25,085 nt of DNA from an uncultured Peptococcaceae bacterium. GTDB taxonomy: Bacteria > Bacillota > Desulfotomaculia > Desulfotomaculales > Desulfallaceae. The position numbers were made by a program, and so were the translations under genes. The stretch spans positions 1 to 25,085 of the forward strand of contig CAJYBN010000010.1 of assembly GCA_913064925.1 (NCBI GenBank), read 5' to 3'. The notes under the pieces are model-generated. The model searched no databases, had not been told where the DNA came from, and was given only the letters and a program-made list of their open reading frames with translations. Below, piece by piece: positions 7,945 to 15,719 of the stretch. The number at the start of each line of letters is the position of its first letter. Position 1 is the first letter of the stretch.

Positions 7945-7973
7945 TTGACGGAGTGGAGGCAATTTGTTATCAT
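7945..7973 (+). promoter_or_regulatory. Sigma-A promoter of tRNA-Cys
   Basis: TTGACG at 7945-7950 and TATCAT at 7968-7973 are separated by 17 bases. The tRNA starts 23 bases after the -10, so a short leader would be removed by RNase P. Confidence 0.75.
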
Positions 7974-7996
7974 AATTACTGCAAACTAATCGTTGG

Positions 7997-8071
7997 GGCG
8001 ACATAGCCAAGTGGTAAGGCAGAGGACTGCAAATCCTTTATTCCCCGGTTCGAATCCGGGTGTCGCCTCCA
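7997..8071 (+). tRNA. tRNA-Cys (anticodon GCA)
   Basis: A full cloverleaf can be drawn. Acceptor GGCGACA pairs with TGTCGCC and is followed by discriminator T and an encoded CCA. The D-arm contains AGCCAAGTGGTAAGGC. The anticodon stem GAGGA/TCCTT encloses CTGCAAA with anticodon GCA. The T-arm is CCCGG-TTCGAAT-CCGGG. It decodes UGC and UGU. It is a single-gene unit with its own promoter and terminator and marks the right edge of the AT-rich block. I found no second copy of its 3' end in the window that would indicate an integrated element. Confidence 0.97.
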
Positions 8072-8075
8072 CATA

Positions 8076-8107
8076 AAGCCGGGGGAAACATCATCCCCGG
8101 CTTTTTC
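8076..8107 (+). terminator. Rho-independent terminator of tRNA-Cys
   Basis: AAGCCGGGG and CCCCGGCTT pair around a ~9-base loop, followed by a TTTTT run, four bases after the tRNA CCA end. Confidence 0.85.
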
Positions 8108-8350
8108 CATCGCATTTAACTCTTCGAACGTTATCATTCCGGAATTGCCCGCTGGAGACGGCCTGAAGTAAATAGAGAACGTCTTGTCCTCGAAGCCATA
8201 CTGTCCCCCACTGGGAGGACTATAATAAACACAACTATAATATTACCATAATATTTATATTGAACCGCTTATGAGTAATAAAACCCGTTACCTCTCGGTG
8301 CGGGTTTATTTTGTTTTACGTCCATCATGGGCATAGTCTATATGCTGAAA
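8108..8350. other. Intergenic region with a second terminator-like hairpin
   Basis: No supported gene. AAACCCG (~8281-8287) pairs with CGGGTTT (~8301-8307), followed by ATTTTGTTTT, giving a terminator-like hairpin in the + direction with no gene in front of it. A perfect TATAAT lies at 8221-8226 without a good -35. This may mark a short untranslated transcript or the remains of a lost gene. Confidence 0.4.
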
Positions 8351-8432
8351 GCCCCGAACGGCGGCTAGCGCCCGCTTACTGTTAGGCGAACGCAAAGATT
8401 TCCGCCAATAAGCGGCGCTGAACCTGCAGGGG
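8351..8432 (+). ncRNA. Long imperfect hairpin, possible structured RNA or decayed intron/IS end
   Basis: AGCGCC-C-GCTTA (8367-8378) pairs with TAAGC-GGCGCT (8409-8419). Inside, TT-A-GGCG (8382-8388) pairs with CGCC-AA (8403-8408). Outside, CCCC (8352-8355) can close with GGGG (8429-8432). That is about 21 base pairs with small bulges in 80 bases, well above chance for a non-coding gap. The sequence just downstream looks vaguely like DNA ahead of group II intron reverse transcriptases, but this is a memory-level impression. Strand and function are unproven. Confidence 0.35.
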
Positions 8433-8531
8433 TTAGTAGAGGTCATAGTACGGTATTAGGGGACGTTCGTGTAGGTAGAAAGGGCCGAACTAAAAAGAAA
8501 CCTTAATGTATGGGTATAACCCGCGGGAATT

Positions 8532-9626
8532 TTATTTAATCTTTTTGAAAGCCGGGCTGGCCAGTAAGCGTTCTCTGGCATAGCCGTATGTCAAGCCGGC
8601 TATCATCAGCAGCCCCGCGTAGCCCACTGCTGGATATAGTACGCGTACCAGGGTGGAGAAACCCAACTGGCCCGCGGTGAACGCCGCCGTGCTTGTGCCC
8701 ACTACCAGCCACCGGAAAAGGGGTTTTCCCTGGTCAGTGATTCTTTCGGCAAAACCATACAAGCTGCTGACGGAAGTAGTGTAAATTTCTGCCATCAGTA
8801 CAATGCTATAGAATAACTGGATTAGCGGAGAAAACTGCGCGGCCACGAAAACCATGGGGATCTCGTAGCCTGCAGCCGCTGGTACTTTGGCCAGCAAGGT
8901 AAGGTTTATGGCCAGGGCGCTTACACCCAACCCGATGCCCCCGAGCAAAGCTCCTTTTTGCAGCGTTTGCAAGCTGCCGACGTGCCTGCCCAGCGGGGCC
9001 AGCACGGAAACGCCAAGCACCAGGTTATAAGAAACGTACACCACAGCGGATAACGGCCAAAAAGGTACCGGTGCTCGGGATGTCTGGGCCCATTGGGCGA
9101 TGAAGTCGGTATTGATGGGGGTAGTGGTTAAAACAGCCACGGCAATGCCCAACACCGATACCAGCAGCAGCGGCACGACGTAGCTTATGGCGTTGATTAC
9201 CCCGGAAATGCCCAGCAATACGGTGAACATGGTGGCCGCTGTCATGACCAGGCTGCCCAGCAAAAAGGGCAGGCCGAACTGCTCCCGGAAAATTGCACCG
9301 GCTCCGGCAATCATAGCGGTCATGGCTCCAAATAAAAAGAACGTGATGACGCCGTCAATTGCCATACCCAGCCAGCGCCCGCCGGCGTGCCGTATTACTT
9401 CCCGGTGGGAATCGGCACCCAGCTTGTGCCCCAGCTCAAGGATGACCAAGCCCAGAAAGGCGAACATGACCGCCGCCAGCACCAGGCCCAAATTGCCGGC
9501 CATACCGAAGAAACTAAAAAATTGCAGCACCTCCTGGCCAGATGCAAACCCCGCTCCCACTACCGTGCCGATGTATACCGCCGCCACTTTTGCAGTTGAA
9601 ATTGTTGTCCTGCTGCTCATGTACAT
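8532..9626 (-). CDS. YkvI-like membrane protein (APC-superfamily transporter fold)
   Basis: The protein has 364 residues and about ten hydrophobic helices. Near the N-terminus it has TVVGAGFASGQEVLQFF, a glycine-rich first helix typical of the YkvI family (COG3949) and of APC-type transporters, where the broken helix binds substrate. The family is uncharacterised as far as I know; a solute or amino-acid-like substrate is inference only. Two closely spaced ATGs (9626 and 9620) are possible starts, and neither has a strong ribosome site. The gene is monocistronic and points away from the gerA operon. It marks the return to GC-rich sequence after the tRNA-Cys region. Confidence 0.75.
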   Translation of the reverse strand: MYMSSRTTISTAKVAAVYIGTVVGAGFASGQEVLQFFSFFGMAGNLGLVLAAVMFAFLGLVILELGHKLGADSHREVIRHAGGRWLGMAIDGVITFFLFGAMTAMIAGAGAIFREQFGLPFLLGSLVMTAATMFTVLLGISGVINAISYVVPLLLVSVLGIAVAVLTTTPINTDFIAQWAQTSRAPVPFWPLSAVVYVSYNLVLGVSVLAPLGRHVGSLQTLQKGALLGGIGLGVSALAINLTLLAKVPAAAGYEIPMVFVAAQFSPLIQLFYSIVLMAEIYTTSVSSLYGFAERITDQGKPLFRWLVVGTSTAAFTAGQLGFSTLVRVLYPAVGYAGLLMIAGLTYGYARERLLASPAFKKIK

Positions 9627-9745
9627 ATTGTTGTCCGCGCCCAGGGGTTCTATCCCACCGCGCGCCTGTAACTATTTGCATGGGCGGAGGAGCAAAAATT
9701 GTTTCCGTAAAAGTAAACCCAGGAGAAGTTGCGAAGGGGGGATAG

Positions 9746-9952
9746 ACGTGGACAGCAGAGGTTTTTCTCCGGGTCAAGACGGTGACGGTAGAAATGAAGG
9801 TTAATTACTTTACTTCCGTGCAGCCCGGCAAAGAGATTGAGGCCGAGGCCAGCATCATACATAACGGTAGCACGCTGGTTACCGGCGTTGCGGAGGTAAA
9901 AAACGGGTTAGGAAAGAGGGTTGCCTTTGGTACCGCCACTTTTATCTGTTGA
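9746..9952 (+). pseudogene. C-terminal remnant of a PaaI-type hotdog thioesterase
   Basis: The frame opens after a stop at 9743 and reads VKTVTVEMKVNYFTSV-QPGKEIEAEASIIHNGSTL, ending GKRVAFGTATFIC before TGA at 9950-9952. This matches the second half of PaaI-family acyl-CoA thioesterases (pattern TVELxxNYLRPVxPGxxxxAEAxxxHxGxxx). The first half, with the catalytic HGG region, is missing and no in-frame ATG precedes the TVTVE strand, so the gene is probably dead. A 52-residue peptide from ATG 9794 could still be translated. The deletion point lies between the YkvI-like gene and here. Confidence 0.65.
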
Positions 9953-10072
9953 AAAACGAAAAAAGTCATAGTTTTTGCGCACGCCGGCCCAGGTCCCAGT
10001 TGCGCTTTTTCTTTTTTATGGAATTGTATGCTTCATCTTAGGGAAAAATACTTTTTGCCGGGGTGGTCTACA

Positions 10073-11701
10073 ATGCGCAAGATATTAAACATGATTTTAC
10101 GCCGGGTCAAGGAGGCAGAATCAAACCGGCCCCGCGTGCCGGAACCGGCCGTCGGCCGGGACAAAGCGCAGGGTCCGCCTTACCTTACCCGGGATCTCGA
10201 TAATAATTTGAAAATTATTTTTGATATCGCGGGCAGGAACCCGGATTTAATCGTTCGGCACATGGAAATAAATCTGCCCGGGGAAGCCCGCCGCTGCGCC
10301 TTGCTTTTCCTGGACGAGATGGTGGACAGCGAGTTGATGGGGTCCATGATCATCGAGCCGGTTTTAAAGGAGTTGCCCCAGGTAATTAAAAGCCGCCGAG
10401 CTTATACCAGCCTGGTGGACGTCATTGAAAAAAACGTGCTTACCATACCTGGGGTCAGGCAGTTTGCATCGGTGTCCGAAATAATCGGCGAGGTGCTCCG
10501 GGGTAACAGCGCGCTGCTGCTGGACAAGGAAAACAAAGCGTTGATTTGCGCAAACAGGGCGTACGAAGTCAGGAGTGTGGAGGAACCGACCCTGGAAACG
10601 GTGGTGCGGGGCCCCAAAGAGGGATTTACCGAGTCCCTGAGTACCAACATGGCCTTGCTGCGCCGTAAAATTGCCGGGCCCAACTTGCGCTTTGACCAGC
10701 TTTGGATCGGCAAGTACTCCCAAACCAGGGTTGCAGTAACCTATATATATGGCATCGCGGACAGGGGGCTGGTGGAAGAAGTAAAGAAAAGGGTGAGCAG
10801 GATCTCCATAGACGGTGTGCTTGATTCCGGCTACATCGAGCAGCTGATCGAGGACGCCCCCTATTCACTGTTTCCCACCGTCGGCAACACGGAAAAACCC
10901 GACGTCGTGGCGGCGCGCCTGCTGGAAGGCAAGGTTGCCGTACTTGTGGACGGCTCGCCGGTGGCCCTCACCGTGCCCCGCCTTTTTTACGAAACCATCC
11001 AGACACCGGAGGATTACTATTCCAGGCCTTACAATTCAAGCGTGCTCAGGATTATTAGACTTTTCTTCTTTATTTCTACTGTAGTTTTGCCGGGGTTTTA
11101 CGTGGCGGTGGTCAATTACCACCCGGAGTTGATTCCCCGCAGGCTGATAATCACCATGGCCGGCGACCGGGAGGGCGTACCTCTTCCTTTGGTGCTGGAA
11201 GTGGTGGTGTTCGGGATAATTTTCGAGGGGCTCAGGGAAGCCGGCGTGCGCATGCCCCGCGCGGTTGGCTCGGCCATCACCATAGTTGGGGCGTTGCTCA
11301 TCGGGCAGGCCACGGTGGACGCCGGCCTGGTAACATCATCCACCGTAATAGTCACCGCCTTCGTGGGCATTGCCGGGTTCATTACACCGGGGCTCACCGA
11401 CATATTCATCATTATCCGCTTTTTTCTTGTGTTTCTGTCAGGCGTTTTGGGCATTTCCGGGCTCATCATGGGCATACTCGTTTTGTATGCCCACATGTGT
11501 TCCCTGCGGTCCTTTGGTGTGCCCTACATGGCCCCCATAGCGCCGCTTAACTTCTCGCAGTTGAAGGACGTATACATTCGGGCGCCGCTGTGGCACTTGA
11601 CCACCCGCCCATCGTTCATCGCCAAGGAAAACAGGCGCCGCATGAAGGAAGGTTTAAAGCCTGAGCCGCCGGAAAAAGGGAACAATTCTTCGCGAAAATA
11701 A
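10073..11701 (+). CDS. gerAA: Spore germination protein, GerA family (A subunit)
   Basis: This is the A subunit of a germinant receptor, located in the inner membrane of the spore, where the A, B and C subunits together sense nutrients. The frame starts at 10028, but ATG 10073 is preferred because GGGGTGG lies about 9 bases before it; the product then has 542 residues, normal for the family. Residues ~30-300 form the soluble N-terminal domain (LKIIFDIAGRNPDLIVRHMEI... EENAPYSLFPTVGNTEKPDVVAARLLEGKVAV region). From ~320 on there are membrane helices (IIRLFFFISTVVLPGFYVAV, VPLPLVLEVVVFGIIFEGLR, SAITIVGALLIGQ) characteristic of GerA. It is first in a gerA-gerB-gerC operon. No clear sigma-G promoter could be picked out by eye upstream. 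Confidence 0.95.
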   Translation: MRKILNMILRRVKEAESNRPRVPEPAVGRDKAQGPPYLTRDLDNNLKIIFDIAGRNPDLIVRHMEINLPGEARRCALLFLDEMVDSELMGSMIIEPVLKELPQVIKSRRAYTSLVDVIEKNVLTIPGVRQFASVSEIIGEVLRGNSALLLDKENKALICANRAYEVRSVEEPTLETVVRGPKEGFTESLSTNMALLRRKIAGPNLRFDQLWIGKYSQTRVAVTYIYGIADRGLVEEVKKRVSRISIDGVLDSGYIEQLIEDAPYSLFPTVGNTEKPDVVAARLLEGKVAVLVDGSPVALTVPRLFYETIQTPEDYYSRPYNSSVLRIIRLFFFISTVVLPGFYVAVVNYHPELIPRRLIITMAGDREGVPLPLVLEVVVFGIIFEGLREAGVRMPRAVGSAITIVGALLIGQATVDAGLVTSSTVIVTAFVGIAGFITPGLTDIFIIIRFFLVFLSGVLGISGLIMGILVLYAHMCSLRSFGVPYMAPIAPLNFSQLKDVYIRAPLWHLTTRPSFIAKENRRRMKEGLKPEPPEKGNNSSRK

Positions 11702-11775
11702 CATGAGCAGCAGGGGCCCGGGCGTTGGGCCGGCAACAACACGGCCGAACCGGTTTTTCCAGGAGAAGATTAATC

Positions 11776-12879
11776 ATGTTCGAGGGAAGTAAAATATCTA
11801 GCCGCCAGGCGGTTTTCCTCATTACAACTGTTATCGTTCCCACTTCCATCCTGTTCCTGCCCCACATGATATATGTGGCGGCAAAAAGGGACGCGTGGCT
11901 TTCCGTGCTGGCAATTACCCTTTTCGGCCTGGGTGTGGGGGACATTATCGGCAGGCTGGGCCGGCGCTTTCCCGGGCAGACAGTTGTACAGTACAGCCGC
12001 CGGCTGTTGGGGCCGGTGCTGGGTGGCGCCGTAGGGCTGGTTTACGCCGGGTTTTTCATTTATATCAACGCCTTTGTGGTGCGGGAATTTTCCGAGATGC
12101 TTGTAACCAACTATTACAAGGAAACGCCGCAGGTTGTTTTTGTGCTCGGCATTGTTTTTGTGGCGGTGTACATTGTCTGGTACGGGCTGGAAGTGCTGAC
12201 CAGGGTCAACGATATGGTCTTGCCGCTGGTCTTGATTATGCTAGGGGTACTTTTGATTACTTCAGTGCCCATAGCCGAGCCTGAAAACCTACTACCCGTG
12301 CTGGATAACGGCGTTGGACCGGTACTGCAGGGGGCGGTGCCCGCTGCGGTATTCTTCGACGAAACTGTTATCATGCTAGTATTAATTTCTAACTTAACCA
12401 GGCCGGCGGAAGCGCGAGTCGCCATCGCCAAGGCTGTTTTGCTCGTGGGATTGATACAACTGCTGGTGGTGGTGACCGTGGTTACGGTGCTGGGCACCTT
12501 GACCGAGAACCAGCTTTACCCCACCCTGCACCTGGCTAGGCACCTGCGCGTGGGACCTTACCTGGCCAACGTGGATCCTCTCATACTGTTAATATGGATA
12601 CTGGGAGGTTTTTTAAAAGTTACCATCTTTCATTACTGTGCCACCATATGTGCCGCCCAATTGCTGGGCCTGTCCGGCTACGGCCTGGTTTCCGTGGTCA
12701 ACGGCGCTATCCTGAGCATCCTTGCCGTTGTCCTGTGGGAGGATGCCATTGAACTGTCTTACCAGATCAGCCGCATCATACCGCCCTTCTTCCTGGCTGT
12801 GCAGGCCGGCATTCCCGTGCTTCTCCTGGCTGTTGCCTTTTTCAAGCGCCAGGGGGTGACCGCCGGTGACCGGAATTAA
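11776..12879 (+). CDS. gerAB: Spore germination permease-like protein, GerB family (B subunit)
   Basis: The second gene of the germinant receptor operon. ATG 11776 is chosen over the frame's first start at 11725 because AGGAGA lies about 10 bases before it and the homologous part begins at MFEGSKISSRQAVFLI. The product has 367 residues and about ten membrane helices of the APC superfamily (spore permease family). In characterised receptors the B subunit binds the germinant. The gene follows gerA by ~75 bases and overlaps gerC by 14 bases, so the last two are probably translationally coupled. Confidence 0.93.
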   Translation: MFEGSKISSRQAVFLITTVIVPTSILFLPHMIYVAAKRDAWLSVLAITLFGLGVGDIIGRLGRRFPGQTVVQYSRRLLGPVLGGAVGLVYAGFFIYINAFVVREFSEMLVTNYYKETPQVVFVLGIVFVAVYIVWYGLEVLTRVNDMVLPLVLIMLGVLLITSVPIAEPENLLPVLDNGVGPVLQGAVPAAVFFDETVIMLVLISNLTRPAEARVAIAKAVLLVGLIQLLVVVTVVTVLGTLTENQLYPTLHLARHLRVGPYLANVDPLILLIWILGGFLKVTIFHYCATICAAQLLGLSGYGLVSVVNGAILSILAVVLWEDAIELSYQISRIIPPFFLAVQAGIPVLLLAVAFFKRQGVTAGDRN

Positions 12880-14047
12880 AATAATCCCCGTGGTGCTGAT
12901 TGGGCTTGCGCTATTGTTCCTCTCGGGCTGCTGGAGCAACCTGGAACTAGAAAACCGGGCCTTTGTTTCCGCCCTGGGAATTGATAAGAGCGGCGACAAG
13001 TTGCGGGTTACCGCCCAGCTGCTTGTTCCCAGCCTGCTGGGCGGTGGGCAAAATAGGGCGATGGGTACTGACCCAAACAAGAAGAATCCCGTGTTCATTG
13101 TGGAAACGGAAGCGCGTACTTTGAGCGAAGCGGTGGACCTCCTGTCAAAGGAGTCCGGCCGCAGGTTGTTCTTCCCCTTCCTGCAAATTATTGTTGTGGG
13201 CGAAGACCTGGCCCGCTACAGCATTTTACCGGTCACTGAGTGGGTGCAAAGGGACAGGGAACTGCGCTTGAAAACCCTGCTGGGTGTGGCGGTAGGGGAA
13301 GCCGGGGAAGTAATAAAGGCGCCGGGGGCAGGGCTGGAAAGGGTGCCGGGCTATTTCCTTGGTTCCTCAACGGAAACAGCTAACAACTTTTGTTCCAGGG
13401 TGGTGGAAGGAAATTTTTTAAAATTTATTAAGGACTTAAGTTCGCGAAGCAGGGATCCAGTGGCCCTGCGGTTGGCTACCGCTGAGGTTTCTGACCAAAA
13501 GCAGGCGCGCATTTCCGGCAGCGCAGTTTTTGACGGTTACCGCCTGGCAGGCTGGTTAAATGATAGGGAAACCAGGGGATACCTATGGATTACGGGGGAT
13601 ATCCAGCGGGGCATCATTTCCGCCACTTTGCCCCATGGGGAAAGCATAGCATTTGAGATCCGCGGCTCCGATACGGAAATTAAAACCGGGTTTGTGGATG
13701 GGGAGCCCGTAGTGGACATCAACATTGTCATGAAGAGCGCGGTCAACGAAGTGCACAACCCCGTCGTTTCCCTGGCCAGCCCCCGGGACCTGGACAGGCT
13801 GGAACCGTTGGTGGAAAGGCAGGTGGCCGGGGAGGTGCATGCCGCGCTGGAAAAGGCCCGTCGGTTAAATACAGATATATTCGGTTTTGGGGAAATTATT
13901 CACAGGCAGCACCCGGCGGAGTGGAGGCGTATCGCCGGGTACTGGGACGAGATTTTCCCCCTATTGCCGGTACAGGTGCAGGTAAAAGCCACCATCAGAA
14001 GAACTGGACAAATTGGCAGCCCGGTCAGGCCGGGCAAGCCAGAATAA
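12866..14047 (+). CDS. gerAC: Spore germination lipoprotein, Ger(x)C family (C subunit)
   Basis: The GTG start at 12866 lies inside the end of the B gene, with AGGGGG about 10 bases upstream. The first 22 residues are a lipoprotein signal (VVLIGLALLFLSGC) with lipidated Cys22. The mature protein (CWSNLELENRAFVSALGIDK...) matches the GerAC family, including the LFFPFLQIIVVGEDLAR region and the C-terminal domain with IFGFGEIIHRQHP. The 393-residue length is normal. It sits on the outer face of the spore inner membrane as part of the A-B-C receptor. The short tail after LPVQVQVKATIRRTGQ ends the gene and the operon. Confidence 0.95.
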   Translation: MTGIKIIPVVLIGLALLFLSGCWSNLELENRAFVSALGIDKSGDKLRVTAQLLVPSLLGGGQNRAMGTDPNKKNPVFIVETEARTLSEAVDLLSKESGRRLFFPFLQIIVVGEDLARYSILPVTEWVQRDRELRLKTLLGVAVGEAGEVIKAPGAGLERVPGYFLGSSTETANNFCSRVVEGNFLKFIKDLSSRSRDPVALRLATAEVSDQKQARISGSAVFDGYRLAGWLNDRETRGYLWITGDIQRGIISATLPHGESIAFEIRGSDTEIKTGFVDGEPVVDINIVMKSAVNEVHNPVVSLASPRDLDRLEPLVERQVAGEVHAALEKARRLNTDIFGFGEIIHRQHPAEWRRIAGYWDEIFPLLPVQVQVKATIRRTGQIGSPVRPGKPE

Positions 14048-14104
14048 AAGTTATTGATGAAATTGCCGTTTTGTGGTATTCTTGCTCTGCAACAAGTTTG
14101 CTTT

Positions 14105-14392
14105 TCAAATGGCCCTGGTGATCAGGGCAACTATCAGCCCGCATATGGCCAGGAGAGTGCCCAGGGAAAATTTCACCGTCCACTGAATGGCCCGGTCTAC
14201 TTTGGCGCCCATGCTGTCCAGGCGCTGGTTGACGGCGAGATATTCCTGGTGCCGTTCTCTGTTGACGGTAAGCAGCTTGGCCATAGAGCGGTCCAGATTG
14301 GCTGTTATTTTATGCTCGACAGCGTCCAGTTGGTGACGTATTTCATGGAGTTCCCGCTCTAATTTTTCCAGGTATTTTATCTCCCAATCCAT
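14105..14392 (-). CDS. XhlA-like coiled-coil membrane protein (95 aa)
   Basis: ATG 14392 has a perfect AGGAGG ribosome site about 9 bases upstream. Residues 1-70 are a heptad-rich coiled coil (YLEKLERELHEIRHQLDAVE...LAVNQRLDSMGAKVDRAI). One membrane helix follows near the C-terminus (SLGTLLAICGLIVALI). This layout matches the XhlA (haemolysin XhlA) family, small proteins known from the PBSX prophage lysis module; in spore-formers many lone copies exist outside prophages. Nothing phage-like surrounds this one. It faces the gerA operon convergently, with only ~57 bases between stops. Confidence 0.7.
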   Translation of the reverse strand: MDWEIKYLEKLERELHEIRHQLDAVEHKITANLDRSMAKLLTVNRERHQEYLAVNQRLDSMGAKVDRAIQWTVKFSLGTLLAICGLIVALITRAI

Positions 14393-14476
14393 TTAAAACC
14401 TCCTGCGTGCTTCAATTAGTCTTGGTTATATATATGTCGGGAAGGCGCGGAAGGGAACTGGGGGAGTTAGGTTGGT

Positions 14477-15073
14477 ATGCGAAAGGCTGTACTATGCTTG
14501 TTTTTGTTGGTCATGGCGGCGGGTTGTTCCCTGGCGGAAGAGCCGGGCGACCGGCAGCAGGCGCAGCAGCAGGCCGCACAAAACCGTAACGCGCGCCGGG
14601 AAGCCGTTCCCTTTACACTGGCGGAGCCGTTGCCGGGACAAAAAGATAACCCAGTGTTTTCGCCCGCCGGCCACGGGGAAAAGATTGCGGGTATTAACGA
14701 GGTATTAAACGTGCTGATAGATAGCCTGCAGATGAACGACCTAAAAAGCGCCGCCACATGCCTGCACGGGTTGGATGAAGAAGGGGGCGTTATCTCACTG
14801 GAAGAGCTGCAGCGCGAGGTGGAGCTGCTACACCCCGTGGCGTGGCGCGTGGTGGAGTGCCGTTGCCTGCCGCGCGGCAATTACCTGGTGGTGGTGGCCT
14901 ACACCTTGCCGAGCGGGGCCGTGCGCAGGGCCGGGCCGTTTAACATGAGCAACAGCGGTGGCCTCTGGACAGCGCATTACAACTCGTTTGCCGCTTCGTT
15001 TCACGTTATGGCGTCTTCCGTGTTGAAAAAAAGAGCGGAAAAACAAGAGAAAAAGAATATGCACGGCGGATAA
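14477..15073 (+). CDS. Hypothetical lipoprotein (198 aa)
   Basis: A lipoprotein signal (MRKAVLCLFLLVMAAGC, lipid Cys17) is followed by a Gln/Ala/Arg-rich linker (residues ~25-45) and a ~130-residue soluble domain with INEVLNVLIDSLQMNDLKSA and WRVVECRCLPRGNYLVVVAYTLP. The ending is strongly basic (KKRAEKQEKKNMHGG). GGGGGAG and TAGG lie before the ATG at 14477. I do not recognise the family; the domain has the alternation of an NTF2-like or cystatin-like fold, but that is a guess. It is divergent from the XhlA-like gene and ends in a strong terminator, so it is a single-gene unit next to germination genes. Confidence 0.65.
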   Translation: MRKAVLCLFLLVMAAGCSLAEEPGDRQQAQQQAAQNRNARREAVPFTLAEPLPGQKDNPVFSPAGHGEKIAGINEVLNVLIDSLQMNDLKSAATCLHGLDEEGGVISLEELQREVELLHPVAWRVVECRCLPRGNYLVVVAYTLPSGAVRRAGPFNMSNSGGLWTAHYNSFAASFHVMASSVLKKRAEKQEKKNMHGG

Positions 15074-15142
15074 AACGCAAAAATCGGGCCATAATAATAA
15101 TACTGCACTGTGCAGTAACCAGCCTCCTAAATCTCTCTCAGC

Positions 15143-15169
15143 AAACCCGCCGCACACGGCGGGTTTTTT
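15143..15169 (+). terminator. Rho-independent terminator of the lipoprotein gene
   Basis: AAACCCGCCG (15143-15152) and CGGCGGGTTT (15157-15166) form a perfect 10-base-pair stem with loop CACA, followed by TTT. Confidence 0.9.
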
Positions 15170-15231
15170 CTCCTGGCGGGAGGATTTTTACCAGGCAGGG
15201 GGAAGTTATACCGGTACGGGAGGCGTTTTTA

Positions 15232-15495
15232 ATGAGCGGAAAAGAAAATAAAATGCAGCAGCCGGTGCGCATTGCCATGGCCATGGCCATGTGGGCGGCC
15301 ATATTGTGGCTATTGACCCTGGGGCATCCGCGGTTGGTGCCGCTTGCCAAAGCCGTATTCATCATATATGTTGTGCCCAGCGGTCTGGTGGAGTGGCTGA
15401 AGTATAGGGGTGTGGTGGGGGACAACAGGGCCGGGGTCCTAAAGCTGGTAGGGTTTATCGGCATGGCGCTGGTCTGGTATTTCGGTTATCGTTGA
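15232..15495 (+). CDS. Small membrane protein (87 aa)
   Basis: ATG 15232 follows GGGAGG at about 9 bases. The protein has a charged N-terminus and about three short hydrophobic helices (IAMAMAMWAAILWLLTL, LAKAVFIIYVVPSGLVEWL, LVGFIGMALVWYFGY). The first contains a CCATGG-based six-base repeat giving MAMAMW. No family is recognised. It lies between two terminators and is therefore transcribed alone. Confidence 0.6.
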   Translation: MSGKENKMQQPVRIAMAMAMWAAILWLLTLGHPRLVPLAKAVFIIYVVPSGLVEWLKYRGVVGDNRAGVLKLVGFIGMALVWYFGYR

Positions 15496-15530
15496 ACCAC
15501 CCGGGATGCTGATTGATAATTGATAAAATA

Positions 15531-15556
15531 AAGCCCGCCTGGTATCAGACGGGTTT
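15531..15556. terminator. Terminator-like hairpin between convergent small genes
   Basis: AAGCCCGCCT and AGACGGGTTT pair (one mismatch, one G-T) around GGTATC. It overlaps the last codons of the minus-strand gene and could serve both convergent genes. Confidence 0.6.
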
Positions 15557-15703
15557 GGTTATTATCAAGTAAGTTACCGCGGCTGCGGCAATAGCAACGG
15601 CCATGCTAAAAATAATCCAGGCCAGGTCTTTTTTTACTCTTTTTACCAGTTGATCCATGTTTTTGTACTCCGCTGGATACTTGGGTGCCGTTTTTTGAGC
15701 CAT
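15545..15703 (-). CDS. Small single-helix membrane protein (52 aa)
   Basis: The start is ATG 15703, because AAGGGAGG lies 10-12 bases upstream; the longer frame from 15760 would contain this site. The protein MAQKTAPKYPAEYKNMDQLV is followed by a basic stretch (KRVKKDLAW) and one hydrophobic helix (IIFSMAVAIAAAAVTYLIIT). The basic residues before the helix suggest an N-in orientation. It lies 16 bases after the GerM-like lipoprotein gene on the same strand, so the two are probably co-transcribed. Function is unknown; small basic single-helix proteins are frequent in sporulating cells. Confidence 0.65.
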   Translation of the reverse strand: MAQKTAPKYPAEYKNMDQLVKRVKKDLAWIIFSMAVAIAAAAVTYLIITKPV

Positions 15704-15719
15704 GCAAATATACCTCCCT

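Noticed and set aside
7997..8071. tRNA-Cys as attachment site of an integrated element
   Set aside because: No integrase gene and no second copy of the tRNA 3' end are present in the window.
9187..9804. 205-codon open frame on the plus strand
   Set aside because: Antisense shadow of the YkvI-like gene; composition is typical of reverse-frame reading of a hydrophobic protein.
14105..14392. XhlA-like gene as part of a prophage lysis cassette
   Set aside because: No holin, endolysin or phage structural gene lies nearby; neighbours are germination genes.
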